A stretch of 64,000 nucleotides of DNA. Source: Eunapius fragilis. Its lineage: Eukaryota; Porifera; Demospongiae; Spongillida; Spongillidae. A model generated the notes under the pieces. That model saw nothing but the letters and a program-made list of their open reading frames with translations, did no database searches and was not told the DNA's origin. Of the stretch, positions 16,395-28,822 are shown in pieces (the stretch's first letter is position 1; the number at the start of each line of letters is the position of its first letter). Location: NCBI GenBank assembly GCA_963681505.1, contig OY811984.1, positions 1,312,772 to 1,376,771 of the forward strand, read 5' to 3'. Both the position numbers and the translations under genes were made by a program.

Positions 16395-19300
16395 TCAAGA
16401 GTGGGGGACACCTTTAAGGTAATATGTCCACGAAATGCTTCCACTGGACCTTGCTGAGCCTAGACTGGTGACCACAAGCTTGCCCACCTTGGCAGTATTG
16501 AGGTCAGCCTGCTTTGTGTCGTAGGTCACTGCAATGTTGTATGTTTTCCTGGGCTTGATGCTTTCGCTGCTAGCCTTCAGTGTGAATGCAGGGTTGTCCA
16601 CTGAAAAGTTGAACTGTGTAATCTGACCAAAGATGTTTTTGAAGGAAATGTTGGTTGTGGCTCCAGCCTTGATCACAAATGGTCCTTGAGGCTTGGGCAC
16701 CAGGCAGTGTCCATGTAGAGGAATGATGTAATCACCTCCCGTGGGTGAGGATATCGTGAGGATGGCTTGGGTGTCCCCCAGGTGGGAGGGTTCAAAGGTG
16801 ACCTCAATGCTGGCTTCTGTACCACTGGAACCAGCAGAAGCGACATTAATGGACTTCTCTACATGGAAATCATTGCTATCAATCTGTATGAGAGCCACAG
16901 AAAAAGTAATAAAACAAAAACACCTGTGCACATGTATGTAATCTCTTTACTTTGCACGAATACTCTGTCCTTCCTTTGGCATAGCTGATAAATCGGCACT
17001 GCTGTTGATGGCTGCCGCCAAGGTTGGTAGTGAAGTGCACGGCACGTTCGGTTGCAGGAGGTGTGGCCACCAGGTGCAGCTCGTACTGATACACACCCAA
17101 CTCTGAGCTGGTAAGTGTGAGCTTGCCTGAAGTGTCCCCAACCTTCAAGGGTAGGAACTCAAACATGCAATTGCCCTTCAGTGTTGAAAGAAATATAGAT
17201 ATATATTTAAAGGCGTTTTCATTGTAAATCGGCAGTTCATACCATGCTTTGGGCTCCCAGGATAAAGGTTGAAGGCAGGCTGATGTCCGGCACATTGGTA
17301 GCTGTGGAGACAGTGACAGGGCTGGGCAAAGGGTTGTCAATGGTCAGCATGTGGGATACACTTTTCCTGACTTGTGTCTTCAGTTCTATGGTGCCAATCA
17401 CGCCAGATGGAACAAACTTGATCTGCACAATGTAGAAGAGGTACTCCCCTGTCTGCTCATTGCGAAATGTAATCTGGGGAAGGGGTATAGGGTAGAGGAA
17501 AGGGTAGAGGGGAGAGGGAAGAGTGAAGAGTGAACAGGTAGAGGGGTAGAAGGGAGAGGGGGTATAGGGGAGAGGGAAGAGTGAACAGGTAGAGGGGAGA
17601 GGAAGGGGTAGAGAGGGGAGAAAGAAGAGACAATGTACATCCATCGGTTTAGTGTACTGGTGTTATTGATATATATATATCACCTTGGCTGCTATGGAGC
17701 ACTCCTTGAAAGAGTAGAACTTGAGTTTGTAGTCTCTCTTGCTCAGAGCTGGCACATCAATGTAGTCCAGCCCATCCAGCAACACAGAGCGATCCAACTT
17801 CTCTGGCTTTGTCACCTCTCGGATCACCTTGAACCTTCATGGGCAAGTGTTTCCGTGGTGACTCAGGCGAGTGTCTTAACACATGCATGCGCACCTTTGG
17901 GGCCTCTTCAGCCAGTTCTTAACGGCCAGCAGCTCGGTGTGGTGTGTCTTGCAGGGTATCTCCTGTTGGACACTCCCCGCCTGCTTGGGAGGCTCTGCTG
18001 TGCCAAGCAGGTTATACAACAGCCCACTTCCATCAGGCAAAGGGAAGAAAATAGAGCCCTGTGAGGGAGGGGGAGGGAGAGGGGAGGGAGAGAGAGGAGA
18101 GGGAGGGAGAGGGGAGGGAGGGAGAGGAGAGGGAGGGAGAGGGGAGGGAGGGAGAGGGGAGGGAGGGAGAGGGGAAGATGAAAACTCTAGTTATACAAAC
18201 AAACACAGACTTATACGAACACAGACAGGTCTCCATAGCACACACTAGGTACATGTACTGGGAAAAGTGGAGTTGGGTGGTCAGATCATATCCAATGCAT
18301 TACCTGGTGTTTAACAGGTTCTGGGGTCATGACAAGAGGCTGGTAAGTCAGCTCATAGTGGTGGTTCTGGTTGGGAGGGATGCTGATGGACTCGGGCCCA
18401 GACCAGTACTCTCCGTCGATGATAGGCTTGAGAAGCCAGGTAGAGTTGGTTTTGTTTGAGATGGTCAACTGTCTCATCTCCCTGCCCCGCACACAGGTGA
18501 AAAAGTGGATCACCTAAGGTGTGGAGGTGTGGCATGAAGGAGGAGCTTCATAGCAAAAAGAGTCCCAAAATGTATCCTATCAGTCACACATTAAGCGAAA
18601 AATATTCTCCAAAGCATTAATTCAAACATGCATGTTGGAGGAACCTGACTTATAATAGCCCTGTAATGATGGTGCAGGGGGGGGGGGGGGGGGGACGAAC
18701 AAACCATGTCACCAGTGGATATTTGCAAATATGTACAATATCTGTACGATAAATACAGTATGAACACACCAATAGACAGGCAAAATATGATTACAGTAAA
18801 AGACGTGTTACTGCACAGTGCACAGGAGGCTATGTAGCTTACATCCTTGAGTGGAACTTGCTCTATGCACATTCCAGTGAGGGTTAGCAGGAGAGGGTCA
18901 CCATCTTCTATGTGACACGCTAGCCTCTCGTAGCGGATGTCCGGATTGATTGAAATCGGATGGAATGTGATGTCAAATGTAACCTTTATAAAAGGGTACA
19001 AAAAGTATGGGTTTCTTAAATCAGAGATGGGGGCATTCCTACCTCCATTCCAGGTGATATGTAACCTTCCAAAGGTACAATGGAGAAATCAGGGGCAAAC
19101 TTTTCTGCATCCCAGCGAAACCTACACATTGATGCAGCATGGAGCACAACACAGAGAGCAGACCAATTGTAACAGAGATACAGGTGGGAGGGTGCAGAGG
19201 TTACCATGCAGTGTATGTATTTTACAGGGATACTGGACAAATAGCCACCTTTGACCTCTACAGTGGTAGCTGTCCCATCCATTACCTTGCTCCAATGTCC

Positions 19301-22300
19301 CCACTGTTATGCATGAGGACACGCCTCTCACTCTGGCTCTTCAATACAACAGCTCCAAAGGGAACATGCTCACAGTCCAGGGTTATCTCCAGACCTTGAC
19401 ATGACCCGGTCACAATGAGCAATGGCTGAGGGTACCCAAGGCATTCCAGGGTCACCTGGGGAGGGGGGGAGATGGGGGGAGGGAGGAGCAGCCATTTTTA
19501 GTGTTACATCATTTGCATAGAGCAGTTATCGAACCTCTTCAGAAAATTGTGTGACACGCGACTTGGGGGAAAACATGATCTCAATTTCCTTGATGGCATT
19601 GGGTTGGAGAGAGATGTCCTCAGAAGGACTGACAGAGATAACACCCTCCGCTTGGAGGGCAGGGACACTTGAGCTTGGCATGACAGAAACAGAGAAGACC
19701 ACTGGAATAGGGCTGTGATTAACCACCTTAACCTTCTTTGTGGCTGTCTGATTCACTCTAAGGGCACCAAAGTTGACAGTTCTTTGTGCAGGATTGACCA
19801 ACTCAATCTAGGTTGGGGGGGGGGGGGGGGGGGGGGGGGGGTGGAAAGGGGGGAAAAAAAGGAGTTATCTTCCTGTTTCAAAATGGCAGGACTCCCAGAA
19901 CAGCTAAATAGTTGATGGGTCATGTACTCAGGCTTAACACCCACCAACCGCATTCACTCACCTTTGTCTGAGTCCCTTCTCCCCTTACTACAATCATCTT
20001 CCTCAACAGCCCGTTAATTTCAAAGGGGACTTCCTCGTAGTACTTGATGGGGTCTCGAGGTTTGAACACCATCACCGCCTCACACCATGTCCCTGGAGCA
20101 AGCAGCTTGGGTTCAAAGTTTACTTCAACACCTTGCTTGCTGGCAAATAGACAGCTTATGCTGCAGGCACCAGAGTAATAAGATAGGAGTTAAAAGAACA
20201 ATTTGTAACCCCCCCCCCCCCCCCCCCCCCCACCCCCCCCCCGTCCTCATAGCTAGCCCTTTCCTTTCCTCACCTAAACAGCACTCCCCACCCCCTCCCC
20301 CCCCACCACACACAAAAGGTTATTGTACCCACCTTATGTCCTTAGTGTCCTTATTGGTGATTTTGAGGATAGCCTTGTTCAGAGGCATGTCAGGACGGTA
20401 CAGAAAGCTGTATCCAAAGTTGTACTCCATGAAGGAAAACTCGACAAGAGGCTCCACCCCCTGTCCTCTCAAGGCGAATGACTATGTCTGGACGAGCAAT
20501 GCTGGGTCCATTGGTAATCTGAAATTAAACAGCACCATATTTTAAAAGGTGCAATACTGAGAGAGAACAGATCTACTCACACTGAGGGTCAGGTTGGAGC
20601 CTTTAAGGGACATCTTTCCTGCAGGAGAGAACACCAGAGAGCACCTGACCTTTTCGTGGGCTGGGACCACACCTTCCTCCGGCTGTACCATGATCACCCT
20701 GCTGCCATCACTGCCCGGCTGCATGCATTTCTCAGAAAGCCTCCACTTGTACTCAAAGCTGTACAATCCATGGTTGCACACACACAGCTCCCACAAAGAC
20801 TTCTCATTCACGTGGACCTGTTTAAAGTCTATCACTCTCATTGCTGCCTTGTCCAACTGAAGTTCAAACTCTTTCCCATCTGGTCCCTTGCAGGTGACAG
20901 CTGTGTTGATGGCATACCCCTGTGCCTTCACATTGAGGACAAGGGGCTTTAGTTTGCGCTTGACATGGCACAGAAGATTAAAACTATACTCGCGTTCCTG
21001 ACTAGCTGTAAATAGAATTTGTATGGGAAGCCTGTAAGTGAAAAAAAAAAAAAAAAAACAGGATAATTTTAATGTTTGTATTGTCAAGGATGCACTGTTA
21101 CTTTGTTTTGGGTTGAATGGTGCCTGACATTGGTTCAACAAGGACCTGAGCCGAGTGACCATCAAACTGACAGGACTGCTCCGAAAATGCAAAGTGGTAT
21201 GGAATCGATTCATCATTAAGAAGGTAGACTGCTTCCTGGGATTGGGTCCCTATTTTGCATGCACAAAATTTGAAATGTTTTTTTGTTTTATGTGATCAGC
21301 TGTGCAACTCACCAACAAACATGGACCTGAAGTTGACATATGCTCTATCCATGTTGACAGCTGGTTCAACTGAGTGACCCACCAGGAGAAAGGGCAGAGA
21401 AATGGAAAGTGAGGGAATGGAAAATGTCCAGAATGACTCCACCACTTCCAGAGCACTTGGTGTAAAATCAAAGGCGATCTCATGTTTCTTTCCTCCAGCA
21501 ATATAGCCTCTGGGGGTGAGGCATTTGAACAAAGGGACAGGAGGGTTTTCAGGGATCCAGTTAAACTCGTATCCAGAGGAAGTGGGGTTGATTATACTGA
21601 ACTCCCTATGGAAAAAAAAAAATCATGGTTGACAGTCTGAACAGATCAGGAAACATACTTGTGGTTTTTCACACTTATTCCACGAGAATGGAACTCAATC
21701 ACTCTAGTAGATGAATCAACTGCTGGTCCTGCTCTAGTACCCAGTCCACCCCTTGTTTCCACCTGTCTCTGTGCAAGATAGTTGCTCTCTTCCAGCTCAA
21801 AGTGGCAGTACGGCATCAGGGACTGCCCCTGCACCTTGAGGTTCAAAGGTCGGCATGACTGGTCCATGTGAGGAATGCTAGTGAAATGGAGAAAAAATTT
21901 TTAGCCCTTTTAGGGAGAGGGCATGGTAGGGTGTGGCTTACTTGCATCTAAATACACATTCCATATCAACTAAATCAAGTGGGGAAAACCGAACTGTGAG
22001 ATTTGCTTCCTGTCCAACTGGAATTAGGCCAATCGGAGGAGTCACTGAGAATGGCAATACATCCTTTCCGCTTGTGCCCACATCTGTGTTGAGAGGCTTT
22101 GGCTCCATTCCACCCCTAATCCCATCTCCATTCTGATCCAGTACTGTCCACTTGTATGCCAAGGGTATTGGTCCAGTGTTCTTCAAAGGGAAGCTGTTGG
22201 TAACAATGGCCAATAAGAACCACTCAAACACCATCCAACAGGTAACTGCACCTAAACACTCTGGTCTGGAACATCAGGGTGTCCCTGAACTTCACTTCAG

Positions 22301-25300
22301 CAGTGGAGCACTCATACTTTGTGAAGCCAGCCACACAGGACACTGTAAGCTCCAGGTCCCTCTGGCTGCCATCCACCACAGTGTGGGGAGGCTCCGGCTC
22401 CGTCTCTATCACTTTCTGCTTTGCCGGGGTTGGAGGAGGTTTCCCGGGAGAGGTGGGTGGAGCCTCGTGTGCTACCTGGTGACTCTGGAGAGGAACGGTC
22501 ACCCATCGAACGGACTTCATCCTGTCATCCCAATCAGGTACCTGTGAGGAAGGAGGGGGAGGGAGGGAGAGGGGGAGGGGAGGGAGGGGGAGGGAGGAGG
22601 GGGAAAGAGGGGAGGGGAAGGAGGGGAGGGGAAGGAGGGGAGGGGGAGGGAGGGGAAGGGAAGGACGGGAGGGGAGGGAGAGGAAGGAGGGAGGGGAGGA
22701 AGGGGAGGGAAAGGGAGAGGGAGGGGGAGGAGGGAGAGGCTGTGCATAATGATATGCCACATGGGTCTCTGCACCAAACTTTACCTGGCTGAGCTCTTGA
22801 GAGAAATTGATCTTGCAGATCTTACCACACAGCCTCTGGGCTGCCATGGTTTGAGTTTTAGTTGGTCTGAAGGTAGCCACAATGTCCTTTGAACTGCTGG
22901 GATGGAGGTGGCCCAGTGCAGGTGAGAACATGAGGCCAGGAGAAGTGGGCATCTGGAAGCGAACAGCTTGGTTCACAGAGTGGTTAGATAAGACAAACGA
23001 CAGCTGCTTGCTCTCTCCAACAGGACACCCACCAAACTGCAGATGGTTGATATGAGCTTTTGAAGGGAAAAAAAAAAGAGGGGGGGGGGGGGGGGGGGGC
23101 TCATATGAGATGTGTTGAAGGGCTGGGGAAGAGAGGTGCTTACCTTGCATGGTGTCCACAGACTCCTCCCCACTCACACTATCCACACCCTCATCCACCA
23201 CACTCTGAATGCAGTCGATGCCAACGTCATCCTTGTAACCTTCTCCCAACAGGACCATGCGCAAGTTCTCGAATTGGTTGTCCTGTATCTTCAATTGGAG
23301 CTCACCAGTACACTTGTCAGGATTTGCAGGCTGAAATAGCACATTCAGCTCCTTTGTCTCATCCAGCCCCAACGTAACCAACGTTGGAGGGGGTGGAGCT
23401 TGCTTGGTCCCAGGCCCAGCCCCAGGCAGGCACACTCCATCCACCTTATTGTCCTCCTTTCCCATCACCTCCTCCTCCTCTTCCTCCTCCAAACCTTTTG
23501 GCTGGACAACAGAAAAGGACTCGTGCCCGCTGCTTACAGCTAGCACCAAGGTGGCCTGGATGGTTCCAACGTTCCTCACCACCACAGGAAGTGTCTGGGT
23601 GTGGCCAACCATGAGACGTTTGAAGAGGAGGAGGGGCTGCCCCTGGGCATTGTGCAGAACAGGCTTCTCCAAAGCCACCTGGGGGAGGTTCCCCTCTCCC
23701 TGCAACTCAAAGGTGAGTCCCTTAGTCTTCACAGCTTGGGACCCTTCTGCTATGGCCTCAAAAGTTGCAGAGTATAACTGAAGTACATCAACAAACAAAC
23801 AAACAAACACAAACAAACAAAAAAAAACAAAAAAGCATTGCATAATCATAGCTTTATGCCAAGTTGCACCAACAAACCTGCATGGACGTGGGCCTGAAAG
23901 TGACCACAGCGTACACATGAGAGTGGCTTGGAATTGTCACCTTATTGGGCTCAACCTCAAATATGTCTGGTGCCCCCTTCACCTTTTGTACCGAGGAAGA
24001 CTTCACTGATATGTTTACATCACACAGTATCTGATAGATGGTGCACGATTGTATAGCAATTGTGAAAGGCAAAACTATTGTCAGGAGCCATCACTGTACC
24101 TTATTGGGATTGCTGATTTTAAAGCGAGCCTTTGCTGACTGACCAACAATGACACTCTTAAATAGGAAGGTCTCATCTTCCTCTCCGTACACACCTATAC
24201 ACCCATCCTGAATTAAGGGGACAGTCATTTTTCAAGACCTCACGTTACAATGCATTTCCTTCCTTCCCTAACCTCATGAAATTTGTGTTGCCCCAGGATT
24301 CCTAGCTGCTTGCATATCCTGTGCTCTTCAAAGACGGATGAAATGTCACTGGTGTTGATAGCAGGAACAAGAACTTCCCCACGTATCTTGTACGTAATCT
24401 GGGGGTCATTCTTATGTTGATCACTTATCTCCACACAAAGATCCTGTGGACAGTTGATACAAACGATGAAGGTTCCCTTAGGTGTCTCCCCCCCCCCCCC
24501 CCCCCCCCCCCCTTCCTCACTTCTTCATGTTTGCCTGGTTTGTCAGCTACACACTCCACAGTAATGACCACTGACTGCCCTGGTGAGATCACTCCCATAG
24601 CACTGTTGACTGTGAATAAGCCAAGAACCAAACGCTGGCTTCCTCCAACAACCTCAGTCCTGAGAGGAGGAGAGAAGGAAAGGAGGAGGAGGAGGAGGAG
24701 GAGAAGGAGGAGGAGGAGGAGGAGAAGAGAAGGAAGAATGGGAAGAGGAAGAGGAGAAAAGATCAGAGAGAAAGAGAATAATATAAATGGTGGGAAAAAG
24801 GTGCATTGACAACCTCACCTCATAGCCGCCCCCGCCACACCCCCTGGTCCGTTCCCCCCTTTCCCCTTGGCCTTGAACACCTGCGATGACTGGGCAGAGG
24901 CCACACCCTCTCTGGACTTTGCCCTCTTGGCAGCGGCAGCAGCAGCAATGGTGGCCCTACGAACGGGCAAGCTATGAACATGGGAGGGGCCTACATGCCT
25001 ACACAGGGAAGGGAACTTACACCCGCTGCTTCTGCTGTTCAGAGAGGAGCTTTATAAAGGCGTACTTAAACTCAAACTCTCCCCTGTTCTCCAGTGTGAA
25101 TGTGCAGGTCTTGCGTGCCCCAAACATCATATACCCAAAGTTGAGGTCATTGATGGGACATATGCTGAACCTACAATAAGAGCTCAGATCAATGTATGCA
25201 CACGTATGTCACACACATAAGCATACGCACAACTTTGAGGAACATACTTGGAGAACACTGCCCTGGCTGTGACTTTAATTGGAATGTTGGCGATGACCTC

Positions 25301-28300
25301 CCCTTGCTCCCCCACATGGACGTCGATCACTTGGCACTTGAGGATGGCCTGGTCTACCAGCACCACCTCAGCCTGGGGCCTGAAGGAGATTGTTACTGCT
25401 TGGGCCTTCTCTCCGGGGTACAGTGTGGAATGGTTTGGGACTATGGTGAACATCTTGGAGCAGTCGGGTATGTTTGGAAGAGACTGGTTCAAAAAACTGC
25501 GAAAATAGACAGCGTAAAAATAAGTCAATATACAATATAAGCACATGAACAGCACAGAATAGTGCAATGAGCATCTACGCTCAGCCACTATCACGACACC
25601 AAACAGTAGCACACCAGCTTCATTTACATGTGATAGCTGCAGTGAAAAGAGACCTAATGCGATATTATAAAATTTTGCAGATAGGGTCATCAAAGTTGAC
25701 ACGTGAAATAGATTCTGAAATGTACGCATAAATAAAAATTCAGGCCATTGTATTCCATGATGGACAGACCAATTTCCAGTGTGTAAAAAAGAACTTGTAG
25801 AGGAACTAGGATAGCAAATAATTTGAAAACTTGAAAAAGCATGCATTAGGTCATGGCAAATGGTCCCAGACATGTTGCTGATTATTAATAATTATGAATT
25901 AGGTCCTGAACAGGTACTTTAGGCTTACTTGTATGCAATGTCATATTTCCCCTTGTTTTTCAAGTGCAGAGTTAGCTTAGCCTCATCAAACACTTTCACA
26001 CACTGGAAGTCCAGCCCTCCATCAGTGCCTACAGGGGGTGGGGACTCCTGGCTCTGAACGTGTGCAAATCAGTACGTGCTCCAACTCACCCCGAGGAAAG
26101 CTCACATCCAGGGCTACATCATACGCTTCAGCTTGTATCTGAACTGCCTCTACATGCATCAGTCCCATTATCTGCTCAACGTCTGACACCTAACCATATA
26201 AGGAAATGGGATGGGCCACTTATCACCCCCCCCCCCCCCTTTTCTCTTTCGCTTGTGATGGAGTACCTCTATTTTGAAAGTTCGCTTAGTGTACGAGACA
26301 GGCTTTGCTGCCCTGAAGTGCACATTGAGAGGGAAGGCAGAGCGAGGTTGGACCACCCCTCGCTCCTGACTGAAGGAGAACTCTTCGCCCAGCATTTCCG
26401 TTCCACTCAGCTTCCATGCCACGGGCAAGAGGGTGTTGTTATGCAGGTGGAGAACATTCGTCTGCTTTCTGTTTGCGGGAGGGAAACAGGTGGAGATGGA
26501 ACAGTGGCCTTCACTTCAGTGCACATTAGTTGTCTCATTCCCAGGCACCACAATACCAAAAGGTCCCTTACCAGAACATGCCATCACAGAAGTACCATTC
26601 CAAGTGCACCACGTGGATGGTGTTATTCCCATTCCAAGCCTACCATACTATAATTAACAGTCCTATCCAAGGCAGACCATAACCAATGGCCCAGCGCACA
26701 CACTGGAACCCTGCCCCCCACCACCCCCCTCCCCCCCACCACCCCCCATGACTTGCCTATGTAGCAATACTTTTTTGAACTCAAGTATCTTCTTATCTAT
26801 CTTCAGTTCTGGTTCAACTCCATCACAAGCGATGTTGAAGATCACAGGGTCTGGATTATTTTTCACACAGCACACCAGTGCATCTTTGATGGTGCCCAAG
26901 GTCTTGGGATACGCCCATATGGTCAAAGTCTATACAGTTCAATTTATATGGCAACATGAAACACTGCATTAAATTTTTTTTTGAATAGTTAATAAACCTT
27001 GCTTTCTCCTGGCTTCAAAATCATCTGTGCTGGCTCGACAAGAAAGGTGGCTGCACTCAGGTCATTTTTGAAGCAGAAGACCACATCAGTCTCCATCACG
27101 CTGGTATTACTAATGGTCAGTGTCTCCATGTTCTCAGGATAGCGACCCTCACGGTACCTGTTCAATGAGAGACATTATGCATTGCCAATAGATCTTGAGC
27201 TAATGATAGCCAGCCATCAGATGAGGCCTAGCCAGCCATCAGATGATGGCCTAGCCAGCCATCAGATGAGGGCCTAGCCAGCCATCAGATGATGGCCTAG
27301 CCAGCCATCAGATGAGGCATAGCCAGCCATCAGGTGAGGCCTAGCCAGCCATCAGATGAGAGGCCTAGCCAGCCATCAGATGAGGCCTAGCCAGCCATCA
27401 GATGAGAGGCCTAGCCAGCCATCAGATGAGGCATATGACTTACCTTTCTCTTGTCTTTCCACAATGCAGTGGTCCAAAGAAGTATGTCTCTTCACTGATA
27501 ACATACTTCTTGTGGACTATTTCATTGTTTTCAACTGTCTTTTTACGGTTAGAAAATATTATCCTGAAAGAAAAGCAAAAAATAAAATAAAAATAGGAAG
27601 TCATAAAAGTGGTAAAGGAGAAAAGTGTGCACATGGTGGGGATGGGGGTGGAGATACACTGCCTTATTGGGGGTGGGAGGGGTGGAGATACACTACCTTA
27701 TGAGGGAGAGGTAGAGATACACTGCCTTACGAGGGGGGAAGGGGGGTGGAGATACACTGCCTTATGAGGGGGGTGGAGATACACTGCCTTATGAGGGGGG
27801 TGGAGATACACTGCCTTACGAGGGGGGGGGGGTGGAGATACACTGCCGTATGAGGGGGGTGGGGGGTGGAGATACACTGCCTTATGAGGGGGTGGGAATA
27901 CACTGCCGTATGAGTGGGGGGTGGGGGGGTGGAGATACACTGCCTTATGAGAGGGGTGGAGATACACTGCCTTATGAGGGGGGGGGGGGGTGGAGATACA
28001 CTGCCGTATGAGGGGGGTGGAGATACACTGCCGTATGAGGGGGGTGGAGATACACTGCCGTATGAGGGGGTGGGGGGGGGGTGGGGGGGGGGTGGAGATA
28101 CACTGCCGTATGAGGGGGGTGGAGATACGCTGCCTTATGAGGGGGAGGTAGAGATACACTGCCTTACGAGGGGCCTTCCTATCTATTTCTTCTGACCTAC
28201 CTTGGCTCACGGCAGATGCTGGGCACGATGCACACACCACGGCAGAACAGCTGATAGCGCTGCCTGGTGCCAGCCACCTCAAAATTCAGGGTCTTATCAA

Positions 28301-28791
28301 ACTGCCCCTCCTCCAAGGAGCTGAACTGAAGTCTCAATACCGTCTGGCCTTGAGGTGGTATTATCCACCTAAACCGAACTAGCCTGGAGATGAAGTGGGG
28401 GGTGGGGGGGGGGGGGGAGGGGGTGAAAAGGAATCCTCTACCCACAGTTTTGAACAGACTTTGCAGGTCCTATCGGCTTGACTGGCTCTTCAGAAATGCT
28501 AAGTGGGTCATACGCAGAGCAGGTTGAGTGAAGCAATGTGCATGTTGGCAGCACACTCACCTGGGCTGCTGCTCCTCGTGTGCTGCTGTCTGCGCTACAG
28601 GAGAGTTAGATTTGAGACTTGTCTTCCTCTTAGTGGCGGGCTTCTGGGGCGATCGTCTGTCTGCTGAGTCTCCGGGCTTTGTGGAGGAGAGACCCCTCTT
28701 TGACATGCGGGAGTGGGGAGGAGGAACTTCAGGCACAAGCTCTTCTGGAATTATTTCAGGGCTGGGCTTTGACGATTCTTCCATTTTGCAG

Positions 28792-28822
<31 letters not shown>

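Noticed and set aside
24477..24520. A 44-base ultrashort HYDIN intron
   Set aside because: Using the acceptor at 24444 instead gives EE-DLCVEISDQ, which aligns to the HYDIN family, so the intron is 77 bases.
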